DNA of 64,000 nt from Geomonas paludis (GTDB lineage Bacteria; Desulfobacterota; Desulfuromonadia; Geobacterales; Geobacteraceae), in NCBI RefSeq assembly GCF_014193585.1, contig NZ_BLXY01000003.1, forward strand, positions 248,001-312,000, in the 5' to 3' direction. Of this stretch, positions 7,450 through 16,452 are shown piece by piece (position 1 is the stretch's first letter; the number at the start of each line of letters is the position of its first letter). The notes below the pieces were generated by a model, which was not told the origin of the DNA, made no database searches, and saw nothing but the letters and a program-made list of their open reading frames with translations. Both the position numbers and the translations under genes were made by a program.

Positions 7450-9342
7450 CTAGGGCGCCTTGTCCTGGGTGACGGTGGCGATGAAACCGCCATACGAGAG
7501 CATGGAGACGCCCCCCGAGGTGGCCGTAGCCTGGTAGATGACCGACTCGGTGTTGGTCATGCCGGCGCCCGGTGCGGCCAGGCTGACATTGCAGGTGAAG
7601 ATCCCCATGCCATGATCATCCGTGGTCACCGTGATTCTCAGCGGATCATCGAAGGGGTACACAACCGGAACTCCCGGCAGGGGTGGCACCAGTTCAATCC
7701 TGGTATCGAGGTTTCTGCCCGTGTTCGAGATCTCCAGGGTGACGGCGACGCCAGGCAGGGGAATGCCGTTGTTGTCGAGCACCTGTAAAGGAACCAGCTG
7801 TTTAAAGATCACAGGGCCTACGTAATCAAACGCGACGGTCCCGGAAAGACGGTTGAGGTTGCCGCCGGGGTCGCTGGTCGATGCGGAGGTAAGGAAGTTT
7901 ATCACGTAGCTGTTCTGACGGACGATGTCGATGGTGTGGTAGGCGGTCACCACGGTGTCGTTGACCGTCGTGGTCGCCTGCACGATTATGCTCGAGCTCA
8001 AGGGGGCCGCCGCTGACCTGAGCCGGCACACGGCATTGCCGACGGAATCGGTATTGACCGCGTAGGATGCCTGGACGGCGCCGTTGAAGTCGAGGATGCT
8101 GCCCGAACCGGCGACCACCCGGAAGGTGACCGCGTTGTTCTGCACCGGCTTCGGGGGAGACTGCATGTCGGTCACCGTTGCGGTCAGGATGACGTCGGTG
8201 TTCAACCCGACCGAGTCCTTGTCGCTTAGGAGCGTCATCCTGATGATGGACGCGGAGAAGGGTTGCGTCGTGATCTGCACGGGGGCGAGGGCGGTGACCA
8301 GGGTGCCGTCGATGTTGGCCGAGGCCTGCAGGATGACCGAGGACGTGGAAGCGGGGTTCAGGGCGCGGATGCGGGCGAGCCCCTTGCCGAGGGAGTCGGT
8401 GACAGCCGTTGCGGTGATGACCGATGCCTCACCCGAGGCGACAGTGAAGGCGACGGTCTCGCCCACCACGGGGTTGGCGCCGGAATCCTTCAACAACACC
8501 TGGACGAAGAATTCCTCGTTGTTGTCCACCACCTGCTTGCTGGCCGCCATGGTCATCGTGTAGTTGACGGTAGAGATGGTGGTCGGCACCACCTGGAAGG
8601 GGATGTTGGCCACCACCGCGCTCCCGCTCACCGTGGCGGTCGCCTCGACGATGGCGTTGGAGACGGCGGCGGGATTGCCGGCCTTGACGATGGTGGTGGC
8701 CTGGCCGTTGGAATCGGTCACCGAATTGGCGATCACCATGGATGCCAGTCCAGCGGCGACCCGGAAGGCGACCGGGAGGTTCGCTATCGGGTTGTTGGAG
8801 GCGTCCTTGGCCGTGGCAACGATCACCTGCTCCTGGTTGGGGCTCACCGCGAGCGTGGTCATGCTGAGGGACAGTCTGGTGCTGTTGAGGTTGCCGTCGG
8901 CCGGCGAAACCTGGAAGTTGCCGTACCCCACCACGTTCTTGCTGCTGACCGTCGCGGCCCCCTGGACGATGACGTTGGTGGTGACGGCGGTGACGCCGGT
9001 CCTGACAAATGCCAGGGCGATGCCGTTGGAGTCGGTCCTGGCGGAGGTCGATACCGCCGTGGCCGGTCCCGCCGTGATCGAGAAGTTCACCGTCTGGTTG
9101 GCGATGGGGGTGTTGGAAGCGTCCTTCAACACCGCAGTGACGATCAGCTGTTCGTTGGTAAACGCCGCTGATTTAGCGGGAGTGAGTGTGAGGCTGTAGG
9201 GGGGTGTACCGGACGTTGTGCCGCCGACGGACCCGCCGGGATTAAATGGGTCCGCGCTGCCGCTGGAACTGCCGCCGCAGCCGGCCAGCGCCAGCATCAA
9301 CACCGGCAGAAGTATCAAAGCCAACTTGTAGAAATATCGCAT
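7450..9342 (-). CDS. Lipoprotein with tandem Big_1/invasin-like Ig domains
   Basis: A 630-residue protein starting MRYFYK; GAGGAGG lies just upstream and decides this start over an in-frame one five codons earlier. The N-terminus is a lipoprotein signal with lipobox L-A-G-C near residue 22, followed by a Gly/Ser linker. Four tandem repeats of about 100 residues follow, each with a pattern like V-T-A-V-L-K-D-A-S-N-T-P-I-A-N and later T-D-S-N-G, the Big_1 (bacterial Ig-like, intimin/invasin) signature, then a fifth divergent domain. Such proteins are surface adhesins or rods. It lies just after tadC in the same direction with only a micropeptide between, so it may be an adhesin or accessory of the Tad pilus; that role is inference. 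Confidence 0.8.
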   Translation of the reverse strand: MRYFYKLALILLPVLMLALAGCGGSSSGSADPFNPGGSVGGTTSGTPPYSLTLTPAKSAAFTNEQLIVTAVLKDASNTPIANQTVNFSITAGPATAVSTSARTDSNGIALAFVRTGVTAVTTNVIVQGAATVSSKNVVGYGNFQVSPADGNLNSTRLSLSMTTLAVSPNQEQVIVATAKDASNNPIANLPVAFRVAAGLASMVIANSVTDSNGQATTIVKAGNPAAVSNAIVEATATVSGSAVVANIPFQVVPTTISTVNYTMTMAASKQVVDNNEEFFVQVLLKDSGANPVVGETVAFTVASGEASVITATAVTDSLGKGLARIRALNPASTSSVILQASANIDGTLVTALAPVQITTQPFSASIIRMTLLSDKDSVGLNTDVILTATVTDMQSPPKPVQNNAVTFRVVAGSGSILDFNGAVQASYAVNTDSVGNAVCRLRSAAAPLSSSIIVQATTTVNDTVVTAYHTIDIVRQNSYVINFLTSASTSDPGGNLNRLSGTVAFDYVGPVIFKQLVPLQVLDNNGIPLPGVAVTLEISNTGRNLDTRIELVPPLPGVPVVYPFDDPLRITVTTDDHGMGIFTCNVSLAAPGAGMTNTESVIYQATATSGGVSMLSYGGFIATVTQDKAP

Positions 9343-9380
9343 GCCCCCTCCTCGCATTTAAGGACTGATATCAGGATTTG

Positions 9381-9464
9381 CTACTTCTTGCAGAGCCTTG
9401 AGTAAACAAGAGCCAGTTCGACTGCGATCACCATTAAAAGAGCGCTGTTCAAATCGAAATGCAT
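9381..9464 (-). CDS. 27-residue membrane micropeptide between tadC and the Ig-like lipoprotein
   Basis: This short frame begins with ATG at 9464, with AGGAGG placed seven bases upstream, one of the strongest ribosome binding sites in this part of the window. It ends in TAG at 9381. The peptide starts MHFDLNSALLMVIAVELALV and ends C-K-K: a short polar head, one hydrophobic segment of about 15 residues with a buried Glu, and a basic tail. Its size and shape suit a single-span membrane micropeptide. It lies 30 bases after tadC and 38 bases before the lipoprotein start, so it would be cotranscribed. No family is recognised. Without conservation data it could still be a translated leader for the lipoprotein gene. 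Confidence 0.55.
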   Translation of the reverse strand: MHFDLNSALLMVIAVELALVYSRLCKK

Positions 9465-9494
9465 GGCCGTTCCTCCTGTTGGTTGTGCTGCTGT

Positions 9495-10406
9495 TTATTT
9501 TAAGAGTGTCTTGCTGATCTGGACGTAGGCCGGCCCGAGGATGACCACCAAAAGCGCCGGAAAGACGAACACAACCAGGGGAAAGATCATCTTGATGGTG
9601 GTCTTCGCGGCGGCCTCCTCGGCGAGTTGCCGTCTCTTCGTGCGCAGCGTGTCGGCATGGACGGTCAAGGCCTGGCTCAGACTGGTGCCGAATCTTTCGG
9701 TCTGAGACAGCATGGTGACAAACGACTTCACGTCATCCACCATGGTCCGGTCAGCCATGTCCTTGAGCGCCTGTATGCGGGGCTTACCCGCCCTGGTCTC
9801 CATGCTCGCCGTCTTTATCTCTTTTGCCAGCGGGTCATTGGCAAACTGCGGGACCTCCGTGGTCTTGATGAGCGCCGCGTCCATGCTGAGTCCGGCGTTG
9901 ACGCAGACTGTCAGAAGGTCGAGGATGTCCGGCAGAGTATGAAAGATCTGCAGTTTCCGCTCGTTGTACCGGTAGGAGAGCCAGTAGCTGGGAGCGAGAT
10001 AGCCGATGATCGCCAGCATGAGCGTCACGAGGAGCAAGAGCCGGTTCAACTCAACCCCTTTGAACATGAGCCAGAACAGCACGAAGGCGCCCGGCAAGAG
10101 CATGGTGAGCAGGATCTTGCAGCCGAAGAAGACGTAGACACTCTCCCGCTTGTACCCGGCGGCGACCAGAAGCCTCGTGTACTTCCCTTGTTCCTTTGAT
10201 GACAGTTTGAGCGACTTGCCCAACTGCCCCAGTTGGTCGTACCACTTGGGCGGTTCAGCGACCAGTTCGACCTTGCTCACCTCCTGTACTTCGAACTTCT
10301 CAAGCCTGGTCTGCACCACGCCGCGACGGGCAAGGTAGGGATAAATTGCCGCTACGGTAAGAAGCACGATGGCTACGAACACGGCTGCCGTTATTGCGAG
10401 AACCAT
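9495..10406 (-). CDS. tadC: Tad pilus inner-membrane platform protein TadC
   Basis: A 303-residue protein with the type II secretion F domain. It has one N-terminal membrane segment (residues 3-25), two central spans (about 105-150) and a C-terminal span (about 270-295). The cytoplasmic T2SF core contains L-P-D-I-L-D-L-L-T-V-C-V-N-A-G-L-S-M-D-A-A-L and R-F-G-T-S-L-S-Q-A-L, the characteristic TadC/GspF signatures. With TadB it forms the inner-membrane base on which the TadA ATPase works to assemble Flp pilins. It starts nine bases after tadB in the same direction. GGGGG lies five bases before the start. Length and domain order are normal. Confidence 0.93.
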   Translation of the reverse strand: MVLAITAAVFVAIVLLTVAAIYPYLARRGVVQTRLEKFEVQEVSKVELVAEPPKWYDQLGQLGKSLKLSSKEQGKYTRLLVAAGYKRESVYVFFGCKILLTMLLPGAFVLFWLMFKGVELNRLLLLVTLMLAIIGYLAPSYWLSYRYNERKLQIFHTLPDILDLLTVCVNAGLSMDAALIKTTEVPQFANDPLAKEIKTASMETRAGKPRIQALKDMADRTMVDDVKSFVTMLSQTERFGTSLSQALTVHADTLRTKRRQLAEEAAAKTTIKMIFPLVVFVFPALLVVILGPAYVQISKTLLK

Positions 10407-10415
10407 GGTCGCCCC

Positions 10416-11378
10416 CTAAATCCTGATCCTGATAATCTTCCTGATGACCAAAAAACCCATGACCTGCAGAACCACCGCGAGCGAAAGGACATACAGCCCC
10501 CTGACCTCCTTATAAAGAAGCGACTCGTACTTGGGGTTCAAGATATTGAACATGACAAAGGTGAAGACCGGCAAAACCCCAAGCACGTACCCGGTCATTC
10601 GTCCCTGCGCCGTATAGACGCGCACCTGCCTGCGTATCTTGAGCCGCTCCCGGATAGTCAGCGCGAGATTCTCCAAAATGTCGGAGAGGTTGCCGCCGAC
10701 GTCGTTGTTGATGGAAATGGCGGTGGTGAAAAACCTCAAGTCGAGGCTTTCGATGCGCTCGTTCAGGTTGCTGAGGGTCTCGGTAATCCTCAGGCCGAGC
10801 AACTGCTGCTCGTAGGCGGTCTTGAAAAGCTCCCCCACCGGGTCCTGGATCTCCTCCCCGACAAGCTGGATGGCGCTGGTAAACGAGTGCCCGGCACGCA
10901 GCGATCGCGAAATCATGGTCAGGGCATCCGGAAAGAGCTCCGTGAATTTATCCAGCCGTTGCCTGATCTTGAAGGAAAGATAGGCGAACGGGAGCAGCGA
11001 TATCACCACCGCGCCACCAAGAGCGATCAGGAACGACTTTGACAGCAGCACGATGACTACGAAACCGATAACGGTCCCCCCTGCCGACAGCATGACAAAG
11101 CGGGATGCGGTAACGTCGAGTCCTGCGTGATCGAGCTTCTTGTCCAGGTCACGGGTAAGCGGCAGCCTGGCCAGGATCCTATCCAGGGGCGGAATCTCGC
11201 GTATGATTTCAGCACGCAGTTCTTCCGGCATCCCCTGCGCGCCGGTATCCCTGGCAAGACGCTGAAGTCGCCTTTTCAGCTCGTATTTAGGCGAGGCCGT
11301 TACCGCGGTGACGCCAAAGTACAGCGCCAAGAGCAGAAAGAATACGGCCAGGAAGGTAACGATGATAATGGGTAGCAT
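10416..11378 (-). CDS. tadB: Tad pilus inner-membrane platform protein TadB
   Basis: A 320-residue protein: N-terminal membrane segment (residues 2-24), a basic cytoplasmic linker with R-L-Q-R-L, two spans near 95-140, a T2SF domain with F-P-D-A-L-T-M-I-S-R-S-L-R-A-G-H-S-F, and C-terminal spans (about 265-315). The S-R-S-L-R-A-G-H motif is typical of TadB. It pairs with TadC and recruits the TadA ATPase to the inner membrane. It begins 14 bases after tadA and is nine bases ahead of tadC, so the three are one translational block. Nothing is unusual in length or motif content. Confidence 0.93.
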   Translation of the reverse strand: MLPIIIVTFLAVFFLLLALYFGVTAVTASPKYELKRRLQRLARDTGAQGMPEELRAEIIREIPPLDRILARLPLTRDLDKKLDHAGLDVTASRFVMLSAGGTVIGFVVIVLLSKSFLIALGGAVVISLLPFAYLSFKIRQRLDKFTELFPDALTMISRSLRAGHSFTSAIQLVGEEIQDPVGELFKTAYEQQLLGLRITETLSNLNERIESLDLRFFTTAISINNDVGGNLSDILENLALTIRERLKIRRQVRVYTAQGRMTGYVLGVLPVFTFVMFNILNPKYESLLYKEVRGLYVLSLAVVLQVMGFLVIRKIIRIRI

Positions 11379-11392
11379 CGCAGTATCCGCCT

Positions 11393-12694
11393 CTAGTTCT
11401 CGAAAATGCCCTGGGGAAGATCAAACCCGTAAACCCTGAATCGCTCTGCGAAGGTGGGTCTGACCCCCGTGGCCCGGTAGCTACCGACCACCCTGCCGTC
11501 CTTGTCGATGCCTTTTTGATCGAACACGAAGACGTCGTGCATGACGATGGTATTGCCCTCCATGCCGGTTATCTCGGAGAGTTTCACCACCTTCCTGGTC
11601 CCGTCCGAGAACCTGACCAGTTGGACCACCACGTTGAGGGCCGCGGCCACCTGCTCGCGGATGGCGCGCTCGGGGAGGTCCATGCCGGCCATGAGCACCA
11701 TGGTCTCGATACGCGCCAGCGCATCGCGCGTGGTGTTGGCGTGGACGGTGGAGATGGAGCCGTCGTGACCGGTGTTCATGGCCTGGAGCATGTCAAGAGC
11801 CTCGCCACCGCGGATCTCGCCCAGGATGATCCGGTCCGGACGCATCCTCAGGGCGTTGCGCACCAGGTCGCGCTGGGTCACCTCACCGCGCCCCTCGATG
11901 TTGGGGGGCCTGGTCTCCAGGCGCACCACGTGTTCCTGCTTGAGATGCAGCTCCGCGGAGTCCTCGATGGTTACCACGCGCTCGTCGTGGGGGATGTATT
12001 CCGACAGCACGTTGAGCATGGTGGTCTTACCGGTGCCGGTACCGCCGGAAACCAGGATGTTGAGCCTGGTGCGGACCGCCCCCTCCAGGCATTTTTCCAT
12101 GCGCGGGTCCAGCGTGCCCAGGTTGAGCAGGTCGCTCATCTTGAGCGGGTCCTGCCCGAAACGCCGGATGGAGAGCACCGGCCCGTCCAGCGCCAGCGGC
12201 GGGATGATGGCGTTGACGCGGGAGCCGTCCGGGAGTCTCGCGTCCACGTAGGGAGAGGACTCGTCGATGCGGCGGCCGACCTTGGAGACGATGCGCTCGA
12301 TGATCTGCAACAGGTGCGCGTTGTCCTTGAAGCAGACATCGCTCTTGACCAGCTTGCCGAAACGCTCCACGTAGACCTGGGAGCTCCTGTTCACCAGGAT
12401 GTCGGAGATGTGCGGGTCGGCCAGCAGGGGCTCCAATGGTCCCAGGCCGAAGGTCTCGTGCTGAATCTCCACGACCAGCCGGTCCCGCTCGAACTGGTTC
12501 AGGGGCACCCCTTCCTCGATGATCAGGTTTTCGATGACGAACCCGATTTCGCGGTTCAGCTCGTTGGTGCCCAGAAGGTCCAGCTTGGCCAGGTCGAGGC
12601 GCTCGATCAGCCTGCGGTGGATGCGGCTTTTCAGGTCCTGGAAGAAATCCTGGTCGCTGGTGGTGCCGGGAATATGGAACGGGTCGTTCGGCAT
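11393..12694 (-). CDS. tadA: Tad pilus secretion ATPase TadA (CpaF)
   Basis: A 433-residue hexameric secretion ATPase that powers Flp pilus assembly. The N-terminal helical region (residues 1-90) is followed by the CpaF/TadA core: Walker [10 protein letters not shown] (about 216-224), an Asp box T-I-E-D-S-A-E-L, Walker B-like [12 protein letters not shown], and a His box [17 protein letters not shown]-type arginine residues (R-R-F-G-Q-D-P-L) also match. All catalytic motifs are intact. It acts at the cytoplasmic face with TadB and TadC. It lies between tadZ and tadB; the gap to tadZ is about 78 bases. Confidence 0.95.
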   Translation of the reverse strand: MPNDPFHIPGTTSDQDFFQDLKSRIHRRLIERLDLAKLDLLGTNELNREIGFVIENLIIEEGVPLNQFERDRLVVEIQHETFGLGPLEPLLADPHISDILVNRSSQVYVERFGKLVKSDVCFKDNAHLLQIIERIVSKVGRRIDESSPYVDARLPDGSRVNAIIPPLALDGPVLSIRRFGQDPLKMSDLLNLGTLDPRMEKCLEGAVRTRLNILVSGGTGTGKTTMLNVLSEYIPHDERVVTIEDSAELHLKQEHVVRLETRPPNIEGRGEVTQRDLVRNALRMRPDRIILGEIRGGEALDMLQAMNTGHDGSISTVHANTTRDALARIETMVLMAGMDLPERAIREQVAAALNVVVQLVRFSDGTRKVVKLSEITGMEGNTIVMHDVFVFDQKGIDKDGRVVGSYRATGVRPTFAERFRVYGFDLPQGIFEN

Positions 12695-12772
12695 AGGTCA
12701 GACCTCGTGAGCGGTGCTGAGGATAGCGCGCTGCCCCGCGCCCAGGCGGCGGCAGCGGCCGTCCGCTGCGCG

Positions 12773-13897
12773 TTAGTGTTTGGCTACCATTTCGGCCAGG
12801 CTGATGACCGCCTTGCTGACCGGGGAACCGGGGGAGTACTTCACCACCGGCATCCCCTTGTTGATGGAGTTGACCACATCGAGGTACTCGTTGGGTATGG
12901 TCTGAAAAACGGTATGCCCGAGCACCTTCTCCGCGTCCTTGATCTGGATGTCGGCCTTGGGCAGGTAACGGTTGACGATCAGCTTCAGGCGGTCCTTGCG
13001 CAGCCCCTTCCTTTCCATGGCGGTGAGGTAGCGCTTGCTGTTCTTCAGTGCGGGAAGGCTCAAGGCCGTCGTGAACAGGATCAGGTCCGAGGACTCGAAG
13101 ATGGCCATGTTGCAGCCGGCCAGCGGTCCGCCGCAGTCGACCACCACGTAGGTGAACACCCCCCTCAGGAAGGAGAGGATGCGGTGTACCTGTTCGGGGG
13201 TGATCAAGATGGCATCGTCGACCTCGTTGGGTTCGGTAAGCACGAACGGTCCCGAGGCATGCCTGGTCATGACCGTCATCAGGAAGTTGGCGTCGAGACG
13301 GTCGATGTTGCTGGTGACGCTGCTCAAGGTGTAGGTCGGGTCGACGTCGAGGAAGGTGCTGATGTCGCCGGAGTAGAGGTTTAGATCCACTAACGCCACC
13401 TTGACACCTTCGGCGGCGAGACTCGCTGCCAGGTTCACCGCAACCGTTGTGGTCCCCATCCCACCGGTGGGGTAGTAGACAGATATGATCTTGGCTCGGG
13501 AGACCTCCTCAGTCTTGGAGAAGATGAAGCGTCCCACCTTCTGCAGGGCGAGTTTCAGCTCGTCCTGGGTCAGGGGGCGCAGCATGTACTCCACCGCCCC
13601 GGCGCGCATGAGGGAGAGGATCCAGTCGGAACTCTTCTCGGAGGAACTGACGATGACCGAGGTCCTGGGAAATTTGGAGGTGATGTGCTGCACTTCCTGC
13701 ATGCCGCGCTGGATGTCGTTCACCTCGAGGATGACCACGTTGGGCGAGTTCTTCTCGATGATCCTCAGGCCGGAGCTGAAGTTTTCCACCGATCCGATTA
13801 TGCTGATCGTCTCGGCAAAGGGCCTCAGCGTCGCCTCTATGGACTCCCGGGAGGAAGCTTCGCTGTCGATGATGGCTAAAGTGATGCGTGGAGGCAT
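12773..13897 (-). CDS. tadZ: Tad pilus localisation ATPase TadZ (CpaE)
   Basis: A 374-residue protein. Residues 1-125 form an atypical receiver-like domain (I-T-L-A-I-I-D-S-E, I-L-E-V-N-D-I, V-I-V-S-S-S). Residues 140-370 form a MinD/ParA-type ATPase domain. Its P-loop reads Y-P-T-G-G-M-G-T-T-T-V-A-V-N-L-A: the usual deviant-Walker K-G-G-x-G-K-T pattern lacks both lysines, as often in CpaE/TadZ. The later V-V-D-C-G-G-P-L matches the switch II region. The family places the Tad machine in the cell. The reduced P-loop suggests weak or no hydrolysis, as proposed for some TadZ. It sits between the TadG-like and tadA genes. Confidence 0.9.
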   Translation of the reverse strand: MPPRITLAIIDSEASSRESIEATLRPFAETISIIGSVENFSSGLRIIEKNSPNVVILEVNDIQRGMQEVQHITSKFPRTSVIVSSSEKSSDWILSLMRAGAVEYMLRPLTQDELKLALQKVGRFIFSKTEEVSRAKIISVYYPTGGMGTTTVAVNLAASLAAEGVKVALVDLNLYSGDISTFLDVDPTYTLSSVTSNIDRLDANFLMTVMTRHASGPFVLTEPNEVDDAILITPEQVHRILSFLRGVFTYVVVDCGGPLAGCNMAIFESSDLILFTTALSLPALKNSKRYLTAMERKGLRKDRLKLIVNRYLPKADIQIKDAEKVLGHTVFQTIPNEYLDVVNSINKGMPVVKYSPGSPVSKAVISLAEMVAKH

Positions 13898-13930
13898 AGG
13901 TGTTCTTTTCCCTTGAGTTGTCGACCGCTG

Positions 13931-14983
13931 TTATTTCACCAGCGTTGCTTTGCTGCCAAGGAAACTGGCGGTGGAACACCCCTGGCAGTCTATCCTCTGA
14001 ATCTCGGCGTAGGCCTCTCCCCCTCCGGCGGTAGTCTTCACCTCGATGAGGTCGATCTCAGCGTACTCGACAAGTTTGGTGAAGCTCTCACCCCAGGAAA
14101 CGGAGGAGGGACAGACCTCGAAAATGGGCACCAGGACGGTCCAGATCTTGGTACTAGGGTCTCTCTCGGCCAGGTAGGCATCGCGCAGGATATCGATGGT
14201 CTTGCCCAAGCCGTTGTTGGTCCAGAGGGTTTCGCCGCAAAGACCCAGCGGGATTTCGTGGTCGGGGTCCTTGATCAGCTTGGCGACAGTACCGTTGGGG
14301 CCTAACTCCGTCGCCTTGGAGGTGGCGGAGAACTCGGTCCACCCGACCGTGTACAGCGGGTTGGCGACCCCGGCCGGGTCAACCGCCTTGGTCTGATTGA
14401 AATACACTTTGAAGGGGAAGGTGGTAACACCGCACAGGCTCTGGCAGAGCACGATGGGGGCCGAGGGCTTCGGGGGTCTGCAGGCGATCGCCTCGGCCCT
14501 AGCTGCCATGGTGTCCCAGTTCATCACTTGGGCGAAAAAGCTGTCCACGGGCTTATTGTCCGTGCTGATCCCTGTCCCCGCCTCTGAGGTCCTGCGCGTC
14601 ATGACCTTGACCGCGTTGGCGACCTTGCCGAACGGGACCACGGGGAGCAGCTTTCTTGTCTTCTTGTCCCAGTACCCCACCACGATGTCGCCATTTGCGC
14701 TGTTGGTGGTGTTGAGGTCCACTTTGGCCGTTTCGCCGGCGGCCTTGTTGCGCTCCGTGAACTGCTTCGCGGTCTGCCGGGCTACCGTGACATTGGGCAG
14801 TTGTGACACCCCCGCGAGGGCACCGGAGTCGGCGGCGTTTTGCAACTGCCCCTTGGTCAGGTACATGTGCCCCATGTCCACGGCGAGGCCTACGAAGGCA
14901 AACAGGACCACGACCATCAGCGCAATGTAGACCAGCGCAAACCCCTTCTGGTTGTTGTTTCTTACTCTCCTAAAGGCATCCAT
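13931..14983 (-). CDS. TadG-like pilus assembly protein with TadE/G N-terminus
   Basis: A 350-residue protein. The N-terminus has a short basic head, then Q-K-G-F-A-L-V-Y-I-A-L-M-V-V-V-L-F-A-F, one membrane span, and A-V-D-M-G-H-M-Y-L-T-K-G-Q-L-Q-N-A-A-D-S-G-A-L-A-G, the diagnostic Flp pilus-assembly TadE/G-like motif. The rest (about 60-350) is a periplasmic region with several Cys, without the von Willebrand domain of long TadG. Proteins of this class are minor components needed for pilus assembly. The start overlaps the end of the secretin gene by 22 bases, with AGGAG upstream, so translation is coupled. The C-terminal region has no domain I can name. Confidence 0.85.
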   Translation of the reverse strand: MDAFRRVRNNNQKGFALVYIALMVVVLFAFVGLAVDMGHMYLTKGQLQNAADSGALAGVSQLPNVTVARQTAKQFTERNKAAGETAKVDLNTTNSANGDIVVGYWDKKTRKLLPVVPFGKVANAVKVMTRRTSEAGTGISTDNKPVDSFFAQVMNWDTMAARAEAIACRPPKPSAPIVLCQSLCGVTTFPFKVYFNQTKAVDPAGVANPLYTVGWTEFSATSKATELGPNGTVAKLIKDPDHEIPLGLCGETLWTNNGLGKTIDILRDAYLAERDPSTKIWTVLVPIFEVCPSSVSWGESFTKLVEYAEIDLIEVKTTAGGGEAYAEIQRIDCQGCSTASFLGSKATLVK

Positions 14984-16416
14984 GACAGTTCCTTCTCCTG
15001 CTCAGGAGTAAGCTTCTTGTCAGTCGGCAGTTCGGTCTTCCCCCCAGGCAGCGTTGGTTTCACGAGCTTCGGCGTGATGAAGAACACCAGTTCCTTCTCG
15101 GTGATGTCTTTACTGCTGGAACGGAACAACGCCCCCAATATCGGGATGTCACCCAGCAGGGGAATCTTGGACATGTTCTTGACCTCCTCCTCCTGCAGCA
15201 ACCCGGCGAGGATCAAGCTTTCGCCGTCCCTGAGTTCCACACTGGTGTCGACCGTCCTGGAGTCGATGATGGGGTAGCCGTTGACTGGTAGAAACCCCTG
15301 AATGCTGCTCACCTCGGCAGGGTTGATCTTCAGTGCAATCATGCCGTTTTCCAGCACCTCGGGCTTGAATTTCAGCTTGATACCGATGGGCTCGTACTTG
15401 ATGCTGGTGGTGGCCTGCCCGTTGGTGCTCTCGATAATGGCGATGGGGACCTTGCTACCGGCCAGGAAGTTCCCCTCCTGAGAGCTCTTGACCAGCAGGT
15501 TCGGTTCGGCCAGCACCTTGGCGAGTCCCTTGGAGCTCAGGGCCTGCAGCACGGAGGAGATGCCTGCTGGGAAGTAGGAGACGCCGGCCTGGAAGGTGTC
15601 CAGGGAGGCGAAGTTCCCGATCCCCGTCCCTACCCCGGTCGCCTTGCCGTCAGGCCCCCCGATCAGGTTGGAGAAGCCCTCGGCCGTATTCCCCTTGACC
15701 AGGAAGCTTATGCCGAGTTTTTTCAGGGAAGTCTTGTCCACCTGGGCAACCTTCACCTGTAGCAGCACCTGTTGCGGTTCGTTGACCGTGATGTTGTTGA
15801 TGACCTTCGCGGAGAAGGCCTTGGCGAGGTCCTGGGCCTTGGTCCTGGTCTGGTCGTTGGCGACGTTGCCTGAAAGCACCACCGTGTCATTGGCGTACTG
15901 CACCTCAATGGCGTCCTTGGGGGCCATCTCCTTCATCTGGCTCTGTATGGTGTCGCGATCGCCGACCACCCTGAGGTCGAAGAAGGTCGGCACCGGACGC
16001 TCGTCCCCCTCTCCTTTCGTCCAGATGATCATGCTGGTGCTGCCGATGCTGATGCCATCCAGTTTCAGCACGTACTCGGAGAGCACCTCGGGCACCACAA
16101 ACTTGTTGGTGTTACCAGTGTCTGTCTCCGAGGTCCTCTTTCTTACCGCGCTGGCCGCAACTACGTTGGACGCGTCGGCGGTGCCAGGTTTCGGCACGGC
16201 AACCGTCTCGTCGACGTCCTTTTCCTTGGCCTCCTTCTTGGTGTTGGCAAGCGTTACCAGCACGATCTTCTTGTTCTGGCTCTTGAAGTCCACCAGGATG
16301 CTTTTGTAAAGCCCTACCTCCAGAGGTACCCCGGCGTGTGCCGCGGTCACACATGTACAGGTCACCAACAACGCCCAGGCCAGCAACTGCAGTTGTTTTT
16401 TAAGGACGATTATCAT
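14962..16416 (-). CDS. rcpA: Tad pilus outer-membrane secretin RcpA (CpaC)
   Basis: A 484-residue secretin forming the outer-membrane channel for the Flp pilus. A signal peptide (about 1-28, ending A-H-A) is followed by an N-terminal domain (V-G-L-Y-K-S-I-L-V-D-F), a BON domain (D-T-V-V-L-S-G-N-V-A-N-D, about 190-225), and the secretin domain (about 270-460) with V-L-A-E-P-N-L-L-V-K-S and V-P-I-A-I. A charged insertion of roughly 50 residues (K-K-E-A-K-E-K-D-V-D-E-T-V) interrupts the N-terminal domain near residues 60-110, which is not typical of CpaC. GAGGTG precedes ATG at 16416; a TTG one codon earlier is less likely. It is followed by the TadG-like gene with overlapping ends. Confidence 0.92.
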   Translation of the reverse strand: MIIVLKKQLQLLAWALLVTCTCVTAAHAGVPLEVGLYKSILVDFKSQNKKIVLVTLANTKKEAKEKDVDETVAVPKPGTADASNVVAASAVRKRTSETDTGNTNKFVVPEVLSEYVLKLDGISIGSTSMIIWTKGEGDERPVPTFFDLRVVGDRDTIQSQMKEMAPKDAIEVQYANDTVVLSGNVANDQTRTKAQDLAKAFSAKVINNITVNEPQQVLLQVKVAQVDKTSLKKLGISFLVKGNTAEGFSNLIGGPDGKATGVGTGIGNFASLDTFQAGVSYFPAGISSVLQALSSKGLAKVLAEPNLLVKSSQEGNFLAGSKVPIAIIESTNGQATTSIKYEPIGIKLKFKPEVLENGMIALKINPAEVSSIQGFLPVNGYPIIDSRTVDTSVELRDGESLILAGLLQEEEVKNMSKIPLLGDIPILGALFRSSSKDITEKELVFFITPKLVKPTLPGGKTELPTDKKLTPEQEKELSWMPLGE

Positions 16417-16452
16417 CAAAGCACCTCATTCGTGAGCTGAATGTCAGCCGAT

